Positions 15,755 through 24,607 of a stretch of DNA of 64,000 bases are shown here, in pieces. Location of the stretch: NCBI RefSeq assembly GCF_029051725.1, contig NZ_JAACFU010000006.1, positions 248,001 through 312,000 on the forward strand. Reading direction: 5' to 3'. The notes under the pieces are model-generated. The model was not told where the DNA came from. It saw nothing but the letters and a program-made list of their open reading frames with translations, and ran no database searches. Every line of letters begins with the position of its first letter. Position 1 is the stretch's first letter. A program made the translations under genes and the position numbers. The DNA comes from Bradyrhizobium sp. CSS354 (GTDB lineage Bacteria; Pseudomonadota; Alphaproteobacteria; Rhizobiales; Xanthobacteraceae).

Positions 15755-17272
15755 TCAGTTCTCGTCGGCTGCCGGCAACGTGAAGCGGAATGTCGCCCCA
15801 CCCGATGCGTTGCTCTCGGCCCACATCCGGCCGCCGTGAGCCTCGACGATCGAGCGGCTGATGGACAGTCCCACCCCCATGCCGGTGTCCTTGGTGGTGA
15901 AAAAAGTCTGAAACAGGTTTGGCATGACGTCGTCCTGGAAGCCGGAGCCGGTATCGGAGACCTCGATCTCGATCATGTCGTCGGCGACGCGGGTGTTGGT
16001 GACGACGAGCTCGCGCCGTGGCGACTGCGCCATCGCTTCCAGCGCGTTGCGGAAGAGGTTGACCAGCACCTGCTGGATTTGCACCCGGTCGGCGAGCACG
16101 AGATCGGCATTTGGATTGAGGCCGAAACGGAGCTGTACGTTCTGCTCGCGCGCGCCGGCGAGCCCGAGCGCGCCAGCCTCCTCGATCAGCTTGGACAGGC
16201 TCTCGACCCTTTTCTCGGATTCGCCGCGGGAGACAAAGTCGCGCAAGCGGCGGATGATCTGGCCGGCGCGCAGCGCCTGCTCGGCGGCGCGGTCCAGCGC
16301 GCTCTCGATCTTCGGCGTATTCGGATCCTGGCTTCCGGCGAGCAGCCGCCGCGACCCCTTCATGTAGTTGCTGATCGCTGCCAGCGGCTGGTTGAGTTCG
16401 TGAGCGAGCGCGGACGCCATTTCGCCCATCGCGCTCAACCGCGAGACGTGGACGAGCTCGGACTGCAGCTCCTGGAGCCGCGCCTGGGTTTTCTGATGCT
16501 CGGTAAGATCGCGGACGAAACCGGTGAAATAGGGCTCGCCGCCCGACTGCATCTCGCCGATCGACAGGTGCATCGGGAAGGTCGTGCTGTCGCGACGCTT
16601 TCCGGTCACGATGCGGCCGATGCCGATGATGTGCGGGTCGCTGGTGGTGCGGTAGCGCGCGATGTAGCCGTCGTGACGGGAGCTGTCGGGCTCCGGCATC
16701 AGGATGCGCACGTTCTGGCCGATCACCTCCGGCTCGGCCCAGCCGAACAGGCGCTCGGCCGCCGAGCTGAACAGCTGGATGATGCCGTGGCCGTCGATGA
16801 CGATCATGGCGTCGGGAATTGTCTGCAGGATCGAGCGGAGGTGATTCTCGCGGGTGCGAAGGGCCTCCTCGACCTGCTTCTCCTCGTCGACATCGAGAAA
16901 GATGCCGCTGAGATGTCGGGCGGCGCCGGCTTCGTCCCGAATCAGGCCCGCGCGGGCGCGGATCCACTGCGCTCTGCCCGACGCGCTCGCGACCTTGAAC
17001 GACACGTCGAAGCTGCCGCCCCGTTCGGAGACGTGTCGGATCGCACTCTCGATCCGCCCGCGGTCGTTCGGCTCCAGTCGGGACAGGAACAGCGTGTAAC
17101 TCACCGTTTGGTCAGGTTCGATCCCGAACAGGATTCTGGCCGTCTCCGACCACTCCAATTCCAGTGTGTTGAGATCGAGATCCCAGGTCCCGACGCCAAA
17201 TCCTTCGATTCGAACGCGGAAATGTTCGCCCCGGCCGTCATCTTGCGGATGAATCACACGGGTCGGCGCCAA
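15755..17272 (-). CDS. fixL: FixL, haem-based oxygen-sensing histidine kinase
   Basis: The 505-residue soluble sensor has a first PAS domain (about 15-130), a haem PAS domain (about 140-255), HisKA and an ATPase domain (from about 390). With a TTG start at 17272 the length is 505 and all landmark residues take the published B. japonicum numbers: haem ligand His200, Arg206, His214, Ile215, Arg220, Leu236, Ile238 and phospho-acceptor His291 in LAHELNQPLA. GGGAG lies 7-8 bases before this TTG. The ATG at 17332 adds 20 unrelated residues and is rejected. O2 binding to the haem inhibits the kinase; without O2 it phosphorylates FixJ. No membrane segments are present, unlike S. meliloti FixL. Confidence 0.95.
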   Translation of the reverse strand: MAPTRVIHPQDDGRGEHFRVRIEGFGVGTWDLDLNTLELEWSETARILFGIEPDQTVSYTLFLSRLEPNDRGRIESAIRHVSERGGSFDVSFKVASASGRAQWIRARAGLIRDEAGAARHLSGIFLDVDEEKQVEEALRTRENHLRSILQTIPDAMIVIDGHGIIQLFSSAAERLFGWAEPEVIGQNVRILMPEPDSSRHDGYIARYRTTSDPHIIGIGRIVTGKRRDSTTFPMHLSIGEMQSGGEPYFTGFVRDLTEHQKTQARLQELQSELVHVSRLSAMGEMASALAHELNQPLAAISNYMKGSRRLLAGSQDPNTPKIESALDRAAEQALRAGQIIRRLRDFVSRGESEKRVESLSKLIEEAGALGLAGAREQNVQLRFGLNPNADLVLADRVQIQQVLVNLFRNALEAMAQSPRRELVVTNTRVADDMIEIEVSDTGSGFQDDVMPNLFQTFFTTKDTGMGVGLSISRSIVEAHGGRMWAESNASGGATFRFTLPAADEN

Positions 17273-17475
17273 ACGATCACTCCCATTCTGATGCGGGGAA
17301 CCGCACAGCGTTACCGTCGGCAATGTACCCAAGGAGGGGCCGGAGGCAAGTTCCGATGTCTTATACCATTGGCAGATTCCCCTCCGGCGCGGTGGTCCAA
17401 GGTTTGATCTATCTCATCCTGCCAGGCGGCGGCGGGCTTACGATCGGATAGCAGCTCATTGCCCGGAGAATCCCG

Positions 17476-18309
17476 ATGACATACGCGACCGTGATGGTCA
17501 GCCTGGCGCTCGATCAGCCCAACAAGGCGCGTCTTCAGGTCGCGGGCGAGCTTGCCGAACGATTTGAAGCGTCCATCATCGGCGTTGCTGCGGCGCAGTT
17601 CGCCCCGCCGCTCTATTTCAGCGATGGCGCCGCAGCGCAGGGATTGATCGATGAGGGAGAAGCCTCGGTCAAGCGACGTCTGGGCGAGCTCGAGGCGCAA
17701 TTCCGCGCCGCGATCAGGAATCGCGGCGGGCATGTGGAATGGCGCAGCGCCATGGATTTCCCGGCGCGCTTTACGTTCGCCCAGGCGCGTTGCGCCGACA
17801 TCGTCGTCACCGGCGGGCAGAGCCCGGCCTTTTCCGACGCCTTCGCGCTCGCGAGCCCAAAGGATCTGGTGATGCAAGCCGGCCGGCCGATCCTGGTCGT
17901 GCCTGACGGGGTCAACTGGCTCGATCTGCGCAGCGTCCTGGTGGCGTGGAAGGATACGCCGGAAGCCCGGCGGGCGCTGGCCGATGCGCTGCCGATACTG
18001 CGCAAGGCCAGGGATGTCACCGTCCTCGCAATTCCCGAAGGCGACGACGACCGCCCTGCCGCGGTCGCTGGCGTGACCGACGTGACGGCGTGGCTTGCCC
18101 GTCATGGCGTGACCGCGATCGCGCGCGTTTCCGAAGCGGCCCGGAACGAAACCGTCGCCGGGCAACTGGAGAAAATTGCCGGCGATGTCGGCGCCAGCCT
18201 GATCGTCGCCGGTGCCTACGGCCATTCGCGCTTCCGCGAACTGATCCTCGGCGGCGTCACCCAATATCTGGTCACTCAATCTGCCCGCTGCGTGCTGCTG
18301 TCGCACTGA
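17476..18309 (+). CDS. Tandem universal stress protein (UspA)
   Basis: The 277-residue protein has two UspA-like alpha/beta domains (about 1-145 and 150-277). The second keeps an ATP-binding-like glycine motif (GAYGHSRFRELILGG), while the first has GGQS followed by a degenerate loop. It diverges from fixL and is followed 28 bases later by a CBS-domain gene. The pair stands between the oxygen sensor and its main target operon, as in other Bradyrhizobium genomes. No FixK2 box is apparent in the 200 bases upstream. Start and GGAGAA ribosome site are well placed. Confidence 0.88.
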   Translation: MTYATVMVSLALDQPNKARLQVAGELAERFEASIIGVAAAQFAPPLYFSDGAAAQGLIDEGEASVKRRLGELEAQFRAAIRNRGGHVEWRSAMDFPARFTFAQARCADIVVTGGQSPAFSDAFALASPKDLVMQAGRPILVVPDGVNWLDLRSVLVAWKDTPEARRALADALPILRKARDVTVLAIPEGDDDRPAAVAGVTDVTAWLARHGVTAIARVSEAARNETVAGQLEKIAGDVGASLIVAGAYGHSRFRELILGGVTQYLVTQSARCVLLSH

Positions 18310-18337
18310 CCTGGAGACGAATCAAAGAGGACGCGCC

Positions 18338-18763
18338 GTGTACAGATTCCTTGAACAGACCGTCGACGGCCACATGACGCACGACGTCAAGACGGTGAGG
18401 CGCGACCTCGACCTGCTCGCGCTCAGCGAGATGTTCGAACGCGACGATTTCAATTCCTATCCCGTCGAGGACGACGGGCAGGTCGTCGGCATCGTCACCA
18501 AGTTCGACATCCTGAAGTGCTTCGCCTTCACGCCGAGCCAGATGCTGCCGCGCTATCACGACCTGATGAGCCGTAAAATCGGCGACGTCATGACGCCCGA
18601 CTTTATCTATGTCAGCCCCGACACGCGGCTGACGCGCGTGCTCCAGATCATGGTCGAGCACCGCATCAGGAGCATCATCGTGCTCAATGGCGCGCAGAAG
18701 CTGGTCGGAATCGTCGCTCGCGAGGACGTCATCGCGGCGCTCAAGGCGACGGCACGGGAGTGA
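18338..18763 (+). CDS. CBS-domain pair protein
   Basis: This 141-residue protein is essentially one Bateman module. CBS1 is at about residues 10-62 (MTHDVKTVRRDLDLLALSEM, SYPVEDDGQVVGIVTKFDIL) and CBS2 at about 80-138 (VMTPDFIYVSPDTRLTRVLQIM, LVGIVAREDVIAAL). Stand-alone CBS pairs bind adenine nucleotides or other small ligands and often regulate partner proteins. The partner is unknown. It probably forms an operon with the upstream universal stress gene. Confidence 0.85.
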   Translation: MYRFLEQTVDGHMTHDVKTVRRDLDLLALSEMFERDDFNSYPVEDDGQVVGIVTKFDILKCFAFTPSQMLPRYHDLMSRKIGDVMTPDFIYVSPDTRLTRVLQIMVEHRIRSIIVLNGAQKLVGIVAREDVIAALKATARE

Positions 18764-18802
18764 GAAGGCGGCTGCGTGATTTTACGGAAGATTCTTTTTC
18801 TT

Positions 18803-18948
18803 CCCTTCTCCCCTTGCGGGAGAAGGTGGCGCGAAGCGCCGGATGAGGGGTTCTATCCGCGGAAAAACTTTTGATGCGGCGCCAACCCCTCACCCAAATG
18901 AGATTGCCGCGCCCTCCTCGCTGCCCTCTCCCGCAAGGGGAGAGGGCA
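18803..18948. repeat. Long inverted repeat of the CTCCCCTTGCGGGAG family
   Basis: The 301-base gap between the CBS gene and fixN contains two arms related as inverted copies: CTTCTCCCCTTGCGGGAG near 18806 and CTCTCCCGCAAGGGGAGAG near 18926. Intervening GATGAGGGG and CCCCTCAC segments also pair. This is a widespread bradyrhizobial intergenic repeat. It ends about 45 bases before the FixK2 box of fixN and may insulate that promoter from readthrough. Confidence 0.7.
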
Positions 18949-18994
18949 CTGCAACTGGCGCCGCATGACCCACATTAACAGAAATCCACATAGC

Positions 18995-19008
18995 TTGATT
19001 TCAATCAA
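18995..19008 (+). promoter_or_regulatory. FixK2 (anaerobox) site for fixNOQP
   Basis: TTGATTTCAATCAA is a perfect palindrome and the ideal FixK/Fnr box. A class II arrangement places the transcription start near 19042, about 23 bases before fixN. This agrees with the known direct activation of fixNOQP by FixK2. Confidence 0.92.
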
Positions 19009-19064
19009 TTCCCCGCGAGGGTGAATGTGGTTTCTGGCCCTGTGTTCTTTCAGAGAGAATCCGC

Positions 19065-20714
19065 ATGAGCCAGCCCTCCATCTCCAAGTCCATGACGTCA
19101 GGTGAAAGCGGCCTGGCTGTCGTGTTCGCGGTCACCGCCTTCCTCTGCGTGATTGCCTCGGCCAAGGCGCTCGATGCGCCTTTTGCCTTCCACGCCGCGC
19201 TGAGCGCGGCGGCGAGCCTGGCCGCGGTCTTCTGCATCATCAATCGCTACCTCGACCGGCCGGCGGCGCTGCCGCCTGCGGAGATCAATGGCCGGCCCAA
19301 TTACAACATGGGGCCGATCAAGTTCTCCTCCGTCATGGCGATGTTCTGGGGCATTGCCGGCTTTCTCGTCGGCCTCATCATCGCCTCGCAACTGGCGTGG
19401 CCGGCGCTGAACTTCGATCTGCCCTGGACCAGCTTTGGCCGCCTGCGTCCGCTGCACACGTCCGCGGTGATTTTCGCCTTCGGCGGCAACGTCCTGATCG
19501 CGACCTCCTTCTACGTCGTCCAGAAGAGCTGCCGCGTTCGCCTTGCCGGCGATCTCGCGCCCTGGTTCGTCGTCGTCGGCTACAACTTCTTCATCCTGAT
19601 CGCCGGCACCGGCTATCTGCTCGGCGTCACCCAGTCGAAGGAATATGCCGAGCCGGAATGGTACTCCGACCTGTGGCTGACCATCGTCTGGGTCACCTAT
19701 CTGCTGGTCTTCCTTGCCACGATCATCAAGCGCAAGGAGCCGCACATCTTCGTCGCGAACTGGTTCTATCTCGCCTTCATCGTGACGATTGCGGTTCTGC
19801 ATCTCGGCAACAACCCGGCGCTGCCGGTTTCGGTGTTCGGCTCGAAGTCCTACATCGCCTGGGGCGGCATCCAGGACGCCATGTTCCAGTGGTGGTATGG
19901 CCACAACGCGGTCGGCTTCTTCCTCACTGCCGGCTTCCTCGCCATCATGTACTACTTCATTCCGAAGCGCGCCGAGCGGCCGATCTACTCCTACCGCCTC
20001 TCGATCATCCACTTCTGGGCGCTGATCTTCCTCTACATCTGGGCCGGCCCGCACCATCTGCACTACACGGCGCTGCCGGACTGGACCCAGACGCTCGGCA
20101 TGACCTTCTCGATCATGCTGTGGATGCCGTCCTGGGGCGGCATGATCAACGGCCTGATGACGCTGTCGGGCGCCTGGGACAAGCTGCGCACCGATCCCGT
20201 GCTGCGCATGCTCGTCGTCTCCGTCGCATTCTACGGCATGTCGACCTTCGAAGGCCCGATGATGTCGATCAAGGTGGTCAACTCGCTTAGCCACTACACC
20301 GACTGGACCATCGGCCACGTGCACTCCGGCGCGCTCGGCTGGGTCGGTTTCGTCTCCTTTGGCGCGCTCTACTGCCTGGTACCCTGGATCTGGAATCGCA
20401 AGGGCCTCTACAGCCTCAAGCTCGTCAACTGGCACTTCTGGATCGCGACGCTCGGCATCGTCCTCTACATCTCGGCGATGTGGGTGTCCGGCATCCTCCA
20501 GGGCCTGATGTGGCGCGCCTACACCTCGCTCGGCTTCCTCGAATATTCCTTCATCGAGACCGTCGAGGCGATGCATCCCTTCTACATCATCCGCGCTGCC
20601 GGCGGCGGGCTGTTCCTGATCGGCGCGCTGATCATGGCCTATAATCTCTGGATGACGGTTCGCGTCGGCGAACAGGAAGTCCAGATGCCCGTCGCTCTTC
20701 AGCCGGCGGAATGA
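19065..20714 (+). CDS. fixN: FixN, catalytic subunit I of cbb3-type cytochrome c oxidase
   Basis: The 549-residue membrane protein is the haem-copper subunit that reduces O2 at high affinity. At least 12 hydrophobic helices are visible. Haem- and CuB-binding histidines lie in segments such as RPLHTSAVIFAFGGN, WWYGHNAVGFFLTAGF, GPHHLHYTALPDW and GHVHSGALGWVGF. The N-terminus MSQPSISKSM agrees with Bradyrhizobium FixN. It is the first gene of fixNOQP, with its own FixK2 box upstream. The enzyme supports respiration under the low oxygen of nodules and microaerobic growth. Confidence 0.97.
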   Translation: MSQPSISKSMTSGESGLAVVFAVTAFLCVIASAKALDAPFAFHAALSAAASLAAVFCIINRYLDRPAALPPAEINGRPNYNMGPIKFSSVMAMFWGIAGFLVGLIIASQLAWPALNFDLPWTSFGRLRPLHTSAVIFAFGGNVLIATSFYVVQKSCRVRLAGDLAPWFVVVGYNFFILIAGTGYLLGVTQSKEYAEPEWYSDLWLTIVWVTYLLVFLATIIKRKEPHIFVANWFYLAFIVTIAVLHLGNNPALPVSVFGSKSYIAWGGIQDAMFQWWYGHNAVGFFLTAGFLAIMYYFIPKRAERPIYSYRLSIIHFWALIFLYIWAGPHHLHYTALPDWTQTLGMTFSIMLWMPSWGGMINGLMTLSGAWDKLRTDPVLRMLVVSVAFYGMSTFEGPMMSIKVVNSLSHYTDWTIGHVHSGALGWVGFVSFGALYCLVPWIWNRKGLYSLKLVNWHFWIATLGIVLYISAMWVSGILQGLMWRAYTSLGFLEYSFIETVEAMHPFYIIRAAGGGLFLIGALIMAYNLWMTVRVGEQEVQMPVALQPAE

Positions 20715-20724
20715 GGAGTTTTCC

Positions 20725-21459
20725 ATGTCGTTCTGGACACGCCACCAAATCTTCGAAAAGAACTCGATCATCCTGATCGTCGGCATCCTGCTGGTGATCG
20801 CCATCGGCGGTCTCGTCGAGATCACCCCGCTGTTCTACCTCAAGAGCACGATCGAGGCGGTCGACGGGATCAGGCCGTATACGCCGCTGGAGCTCGCCGG
20901 GCGCAACGTCTACATCCGCGAAGGCTGCTATCTCTGCCATTCGCAGATGATCCGCCCCTTGCGCGACGAGGTCGAGCGCTACGGTCATTTCTCGCTGGCC
21001 GCCGAGAGCATGTACGACCATCCGTTCCAGTGGGGCTCGAAGCGCACCGGTCCCGATCTTGCCCGCGTCGGCGCCAAATATTCCGACGACTGGCACGTCA
21101 CCCATCTGACCAACCCGCGCGCAATCGTGCCGCAGTCGGTGATGCCCGGCTATCCGTTCCTCAGCAAGACCGAGGTCGATCCGGACACGATCGCCGACCA
21201 CATGCGCACGCTGCGGACCGTCGGCACGCCCTACACCGACGACCAGATCGCCAACGCGGGCGATGACATGAAGGCCCAGGCCGATCCTGACAATGCCGGC
21301 TCCGACGCTTTCACCAAGCGCTACGCCAAGGCCGTGGTGCGCAACTTCGACGGCAAGACCGGCACGCCGACCGAGATGGACGCGCTGATCGCCTATCTCC
21401 AGATGCTCGGCACGCTGGTCGACTTCAAGATCTACAACGAGAAAGCCAATCTTCGCTGA
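20725..21459 (+). CDS. fixO: FixO, monohaem cytochrome c subunit of cbb3 oxidase
   Basis: The 244-residue protein has one N-terminal membrane anchor (about residues 14-32) and a periplasmic cytochrome c domain with a single haem motif CYLCH (Cys68, Cys71, His72). The likely axial methionine is in SVMPGYPF. It passes electrons from FixP toward FixN. A GAGGAG ribosome site lies 8 bases before the ATG, and the gene begins 10 bases after fixN. Confidence 0.97.
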   Translation: MSFWTRHQIFEKNSIILIVGILLVIAIGGLVEITPLFYLKSTIEAVDGIRPYTPLELAGRNVYIREGCYLCHSQMIRPLRDEVERYGHFSLAAESMYDHPFQWGSKRTGPDLARVGAKYSDDWHVTHLTNPRAIVPQSVMPGYPFLSKTEVDPDTIADHMRTLRTVGTPYTDDQIANAGDDMKAQADPDNAGSDAFTKRYAKAVVRNFDGKTGTPTEMDALIAYLQMLGTLVDFKIYNEKANLR

Positions 21460-21472
21460 GAAGGCCCCCACG

Positions 21473-21637
21473 ATGAAAGCCATCCTGACACTCGACAATC
21501 TCGCGTCCGGTCTCGTGACCACGATCTGGACGCCGGTGTTCGTCGCGATCTTTCTCGCGATCATCGCCTACGCATTCTGGCCCCGTAACAAGGCAGCTTT
21601 CGACGAAGCGGCACACCTGCCGTTGCGGGAGGAGTAA
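21473..21637 (+). CDS. fixQ: FixQ (CcoQ), small subunit of cbb3 oxidase
   Basis: This 54-residue protein has one membrane helix (about residues 13-36, ending AYAFWPRNKAAF) and a short cytoplasmic tail DEAAHLPLREE. It fits the CcoQ family, which stabilises the interaction of FixP with the core oxidase. It lies between fixO and fixP with 13- and 6-base gaps, so the four genes form one operon. Confidence 0.93.
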   Translation: MKAILTLDNLASGLVTTIWTPVFVAIFLAIIAYAFWPRNKAAFDEAAHLPLREE

Positions 21638-21643
21638 GAGATC

Positions 21644-22519
21644 ATGACCGATCATCATAGCGACATCGATCCCGTCTCCGGGAGGACCACGACCGGACAC
21701 GAGTGGGACGGCATCAAGGAGCTCAACACGCCGCTGCCGCGCTGGTGGGTAATCACGTTCTACCTCACCATCGTCTGGGCGATCGGCTACTGGATCGTGT
21801 ATCCGGCCTGGCCGCTGATCTCGGGCAATACCACGGGCCTGTTCGGCTACTCGACGCGCGCCGACGTCGCGGTCGAGCTCGCCAACCTCGAGAAGATCCG
21901 CGGAGCCAAGATGGTTGCGCTGGGCGCGGCCTCGCTCGCCGACATCGAGAAGGACCCGGCGCTGCTGGCGCTCGCGCGCGCCAAGGGCAAGACCGTGTTC
22001 GGCGACAATTGCGCGCCATGTCACGGCTCAGGCGGCGCCGGTGCCAAGGGCTATCCGAACCTGAACGACGACGACTGGCTGTGGGGCGGATCGCTCGACC
22101 AGATCATGCAGACCATCCAGTTCGGCGCACGTTCCGGGCACGCCAAGACGCATGAAGGCCAGATGCTCGCATTCGGCAAGGACGGCGTGCTGAAGCCGGA
22201 CGAGATCGTCACGGCCGCCAACTATGTCCGTGCATTGTCGGGCCTTCCGACCCGCAAGGGCTATGACGCGGCCAAGGGCGAGAAGATCTTCGCGGAGAAT
22301 TGCGTCGCCTGCCATGGCGACGGCGGCAAGGGCAACCCGGAGATGGGCGCCCCCAACCTGACCGACAAGATCTGGCTCTATGGTTCGGACGAGGCGTCGC
22401 TGATCGAGACCATCAGCCAGGGCCGCGCTGGCGTGATGCCGGCCTGGGAGGGACGGCTCGATCCCGCCACCATCAAGGCGATGGCAGTTTACGTCCACTC
22501 GCTGGGCGGCGGAAAATAG
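21644..22519 (+). CDS. fixP: FixP, dihaem cytochrome c subunit of cbb3 oxidase
   Basis: The 291-residue protein has a short cytoplasmic N-terminus, a membrane helix at about residues 33-53 and two periplasmic cytochrome c domains. The haem motifs are CAPCH (Cys123, Cys126, His127) and CVACH (Cys220, Cys223, His224). It accepts electrons from the cytochrome bc1/c pathway and hands them to FixO. It is the last gene of fixNOQP and is followed by a hairpin. Confidence 0.97.
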   Translation: MTDHHSDIDPVSGRTTTGHEWDGIKELNTPLPRWWVITFYLTIVWAIGYWIVYPAWPLISGNTTGLFGYSTRADVAVELANLEKIRGAKMVALGAASLADIEKDPALLALARAKGKTVFGDNCAPCHGSGGAGAKGYPNLNDDDWLWGGSLDQIMQTIQFGARSGHAKTHEGQMLAFGKDGVLKPDEIVTAANYVRALSGLPTRKGYDAAKGEKIFAENCVACHGDGGKGNPEMGAPNLTDKIWLYGSDEASLIETISQGRAGVMPAWEGRLDPATIKAMAVYVHSLGGGK

Positions 22520-22529
22520 CCAACCGGCA

Positions 22530-22563
22530 GCAAACGGGGGCGAACAAAAGTGCCCCCGCTTGC
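22530..22563 (+). terminator. Terminator-like hairpin after fixP overlapping the fixG FixK2 box
   Basis: GCAA and CGGGGGC (22530-22541) pair with GCCCCCG and TTGC (22552-22563) around a 10-base loop, with one A/C mismatch. The 3' arm ends inside the FixK2 box that begins at 22560. It probably limits readthrough from fixNOQP into fixGHIS. Confidence 0.6.
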
Positions 22564-22573
22564 GCTGGATCAA
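22560..22573 (+). promoter_or_regulatory. FixK2 box for fixGHIS
   Basis: TTGCGCTGGATCAA fits TTG(A/C)-N6-(T/G)CAA exactly. A -40.5 position puts transcription initiation near 22607, 22 bases before the fixG start. This supports separate FixK2-controlled transcription of fixGHIS. Confidence 0.82.
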
Positions 22574-22629
22574 CTGACGCGGCGGCGTCGGGTTTAGGTT
22601 CAATCGCACCTCTCGAAAAGCTGCAGGCG

Positions 22630-24096
22630 ATGAACAGGCCCGTGAACCCAAAAGCCCTCCCATTAGACGATGACAACGGGCCGCTCTATGTGGCCCAGAA
22701 GAAAGTCTATCCCCAGAGCATCTCCGGCACCTTCCGCCGGATCAAATGGGGCCTGATGGCGTTCTGCCTCGGGGTTTACTACTTCCTGCCGTTCGTGCGC
22801 TGGAACCGCGGCCTCGGTGCCCCGAGCCAGGCGGTGCTGATCGATCTTCCCAACAGCCGCTTCTATTTCTTCTTCATCGAGCTGTGGCCGCAGGAAGTCT
22901 ACTACTTCACCGGCCTGCTGATCGTCGCCGCGGTGGCGCTGTTCCTGATGAACTCGGTCGGCGGCCGCATCTGGTGCGGCTATCTCTGTCCGCAGACAGT
23001 GTGGACCGACCTGTTCTATGCGGTCGAGCGTCTGATCGAGGGCGACCGGCGCGAGCGGATGAAGAAGGACAAATCGTCGGATCCGATGAAGCTGGAGCGT
23101 ATCTCTGAGATCGTGCTCAAGCATTCGATCTGGCTGCTGATCGGGTGGTGGACCGGCGGCGCCTGGGTGCTCTATTTCAACGACGCACCGACGCTGGTTA
23201 GGGAACTCGTCACCTTCCAGGCGCCGATGATCGCCTATATCTGGATCGGCATCCTGACTGCTACGACCTATGTGCTCGCCGGCTTCATGCGCGAGCAGGT
23301 CTGCACCTATATGTGCCCGTGGCCGCGGATCCAGGCCGCGCTCACCGACGAATGGGCGCTCAACGTCACCTATCGTTACGATCGGGGCGAGAAGCGTACG
23401 TCGGTGAAGAAGGCGGCCGAGCTGCGCGCGCTCGGCGAGCAAGTCGGCGATTGCGTCGACTGCTATCAATGCGTTGCCGTGTGCCCGACCGGCATCGACA
23501 TCCGCAATGGACCGCAGCTCGAATGCATCCAATGCGGGCTCTGCATCGACGCCTGCGACAACGTGATGACGAAGATCGGCCGGCCGAAGCGGCTGATCGG
23601 CTATGACAACGACGTCAACATCCAGCGCCGCCAGGAAGGCAAGGCGCCGATCTACCGTATCGTCCGGGCTCGCACCGTCGCCTACAGCGCGATCATCGCG
23701 GCCGTCGGCGGCATCATGGTCTATACGCTGGCGACCCGCAGCCTGCTCGACGTCAACGTGCTGCACGACCGCAACCCGGTCGCGGTCAGGCTCAGCGACG
23801 GCTCGATCCGCAACGCCTACACGGTGCGTCTGCTCAACAAGAGCGGTTACGACCGCGTCATTGCGATCGACGCTACCGGTCCGGTGAATGCTACGATCCA
23901 TGTCATTGGGATCGATTCAGTGACGCAGGACCGGCCGATGATCGTGGTTCCGCGCGACTCCACCAGCGAGCTGCGGGTGCTCGTGACCGCGCCGGTGGAG
24001 GGCAATCCGGAAAAGTCGATCCCGATTCGCTTTCACGTCACCGATATCGGCCTCGGCGAAGCCGCCAGCGCCACCGACAATTTCGTCGCGCCCTAG
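22630..24096 (+). CDS. fixG: FixG (CcoG/RdxA), polyferredoxin for cbb3 oxidase assembly
   Basis: The 488-residue membrane protein has about five hydrophobic helices and a cytoplasmic iron-sulfur domain. The domain binds two [4Fe-4S] clusters through CVDCYQCVAVCPTGID and CIQCGLCIDACDNVM. C-terminal beta-rich sequence (about 390-488) is probably periplasmic. CcoG proteins are reported to reduce copper during assembly of the CuB centre of cbb3 oxidases. The start at 22630 matches the family N-terminus. An open frame continuing upstream overlaps fixP and is not coding. Confidence 0.95.
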   Translation: MNRPVNPKALPLDDDNGPLYVAQKKVYPQSISGTFRRIKWGLMAFCLGVYYFLPFVRWNRGLGAPSQAVLIDLPNSRFYFFFIELWPQEVYYFTGLLIVAAVALFLMNSVGGRIWCGYLCPQTVWTDLFYAVERLIEGDRRERMKKDKSSDPMKLERISEIVLKHSIWLLIGWWTGGAWVLYFNDAPTLVRELVTFQAPMIAYIWIGILTATTYVLAGFMREQVCTYMCPWPRIQAALTDEWALNVTYRYDRGEKRTSVKKAAELRALGEQVGDCVDCYQCVAVCPTGIDIRNGPQLECIQCGLCIDACDNVMTKIGRPKRLIGYDNDVNIQRRQEGKAPIYRIVRARTVAYSAIIAAVGGIMVYTLATRSLLDVNVLHDRNPVAVRLSDGSIRNAYTVRLLNKSGYDRVIAIDATGPVNATIHVIGIDSVTQDRPMIVVPRDSTSELRVLVTAPVEGNPEKSIPIRFHVTDIGLGEAASATDNFVAP

Positions 24097-24111
24097 GATC
24101 AGGAGTTCGCC

Positions 24112-24597
24112 ATGGCAACCAAGCCGCTGACCGGAACCAAGGTGTTTCTGATGCTGGTCGCCTTCTTCGGCGTCGTGATCGGCGTCAACGTGACCATGAT
24201 GAAGCTCGCGATCGCGACGCTGCCCGGGACGGACGCCGACAGCCCCTATGCCGCTGGGCTCACCTATGATCGCGAAATTTCGGCGGCGCAGGACCAGGCC
24301 GCGCGCAAATGGAAGGTCAACGCCCATGTCGAGCGCCGCACGGATGGCGGCGCCGTGCTTCAGGTCGAGGCGCGCGACGCGAGCGGCCAACCGATCGCGG
24401 GACTGAAATTCGGCGGCCGCCTGGAGCGGCCGACCGACAAGCGCGCCGATCTCGCCGTCGAGCTCTCGGAGATCGGCATCGGCCTCTATCGCGGCAATGC
24501 CGCATCGGTCGCGCCGGGCCAGTGGGACCTGGTGATCGAGGGCGAGGCGCGGGGAACGCGCGTGTTCATGTCGCGCAACCGCGTGATCCTGAACTGA
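24112..24597 (+). CDS. fixH: FixH (CcoH), cbb3 oxidase assembly protein
   Basis: The 161-residue protein has one N-terminal membrane helix (about residues 10-33, VFLMLVAFFGVVIGVNVTMM) and a periplasmic beta-sandwich-like domain. The YAAGLTYDREISAAQDQAARKW segment is characteristic of the family. FixH is needed for stable maturation of the oxidase. It begins 15 bases after fixG with an AGGAG ribosome site and is followed 10 bases later by fixI. Confidence 0.95.
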   Translation: MATKPLTGTKVFLMLVAFFGVVIGVNVTMMKLAIATLPGTDADSPYAAGLTYDREISAAQDQAARKWKVNAHVERRTDGGAVLQVEARDASGQPIAGLKFGGRLERPTDKRADLAVELSEIGIGLYRGNAASVAPGQWDLVIEGEARGTRVFMSRNRVILN

Positions 24598-24607
24598 AGG
24601 ATTTGCC

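Noticed and set aside
19098..20825. Open frame of 575 codons opposite fixN
   Set aside because: It is antisense to an unmistakable fixN; the translation is Asp/Arg/His-rich without any recognisable domain.
22300..22629. Upstream extension of fixG overlapping fixP
   Set aside because: It overlaps the second haem domain of fixP in another frame. The FixG family N-terminus begins at 22630, just after the FixK2 box.
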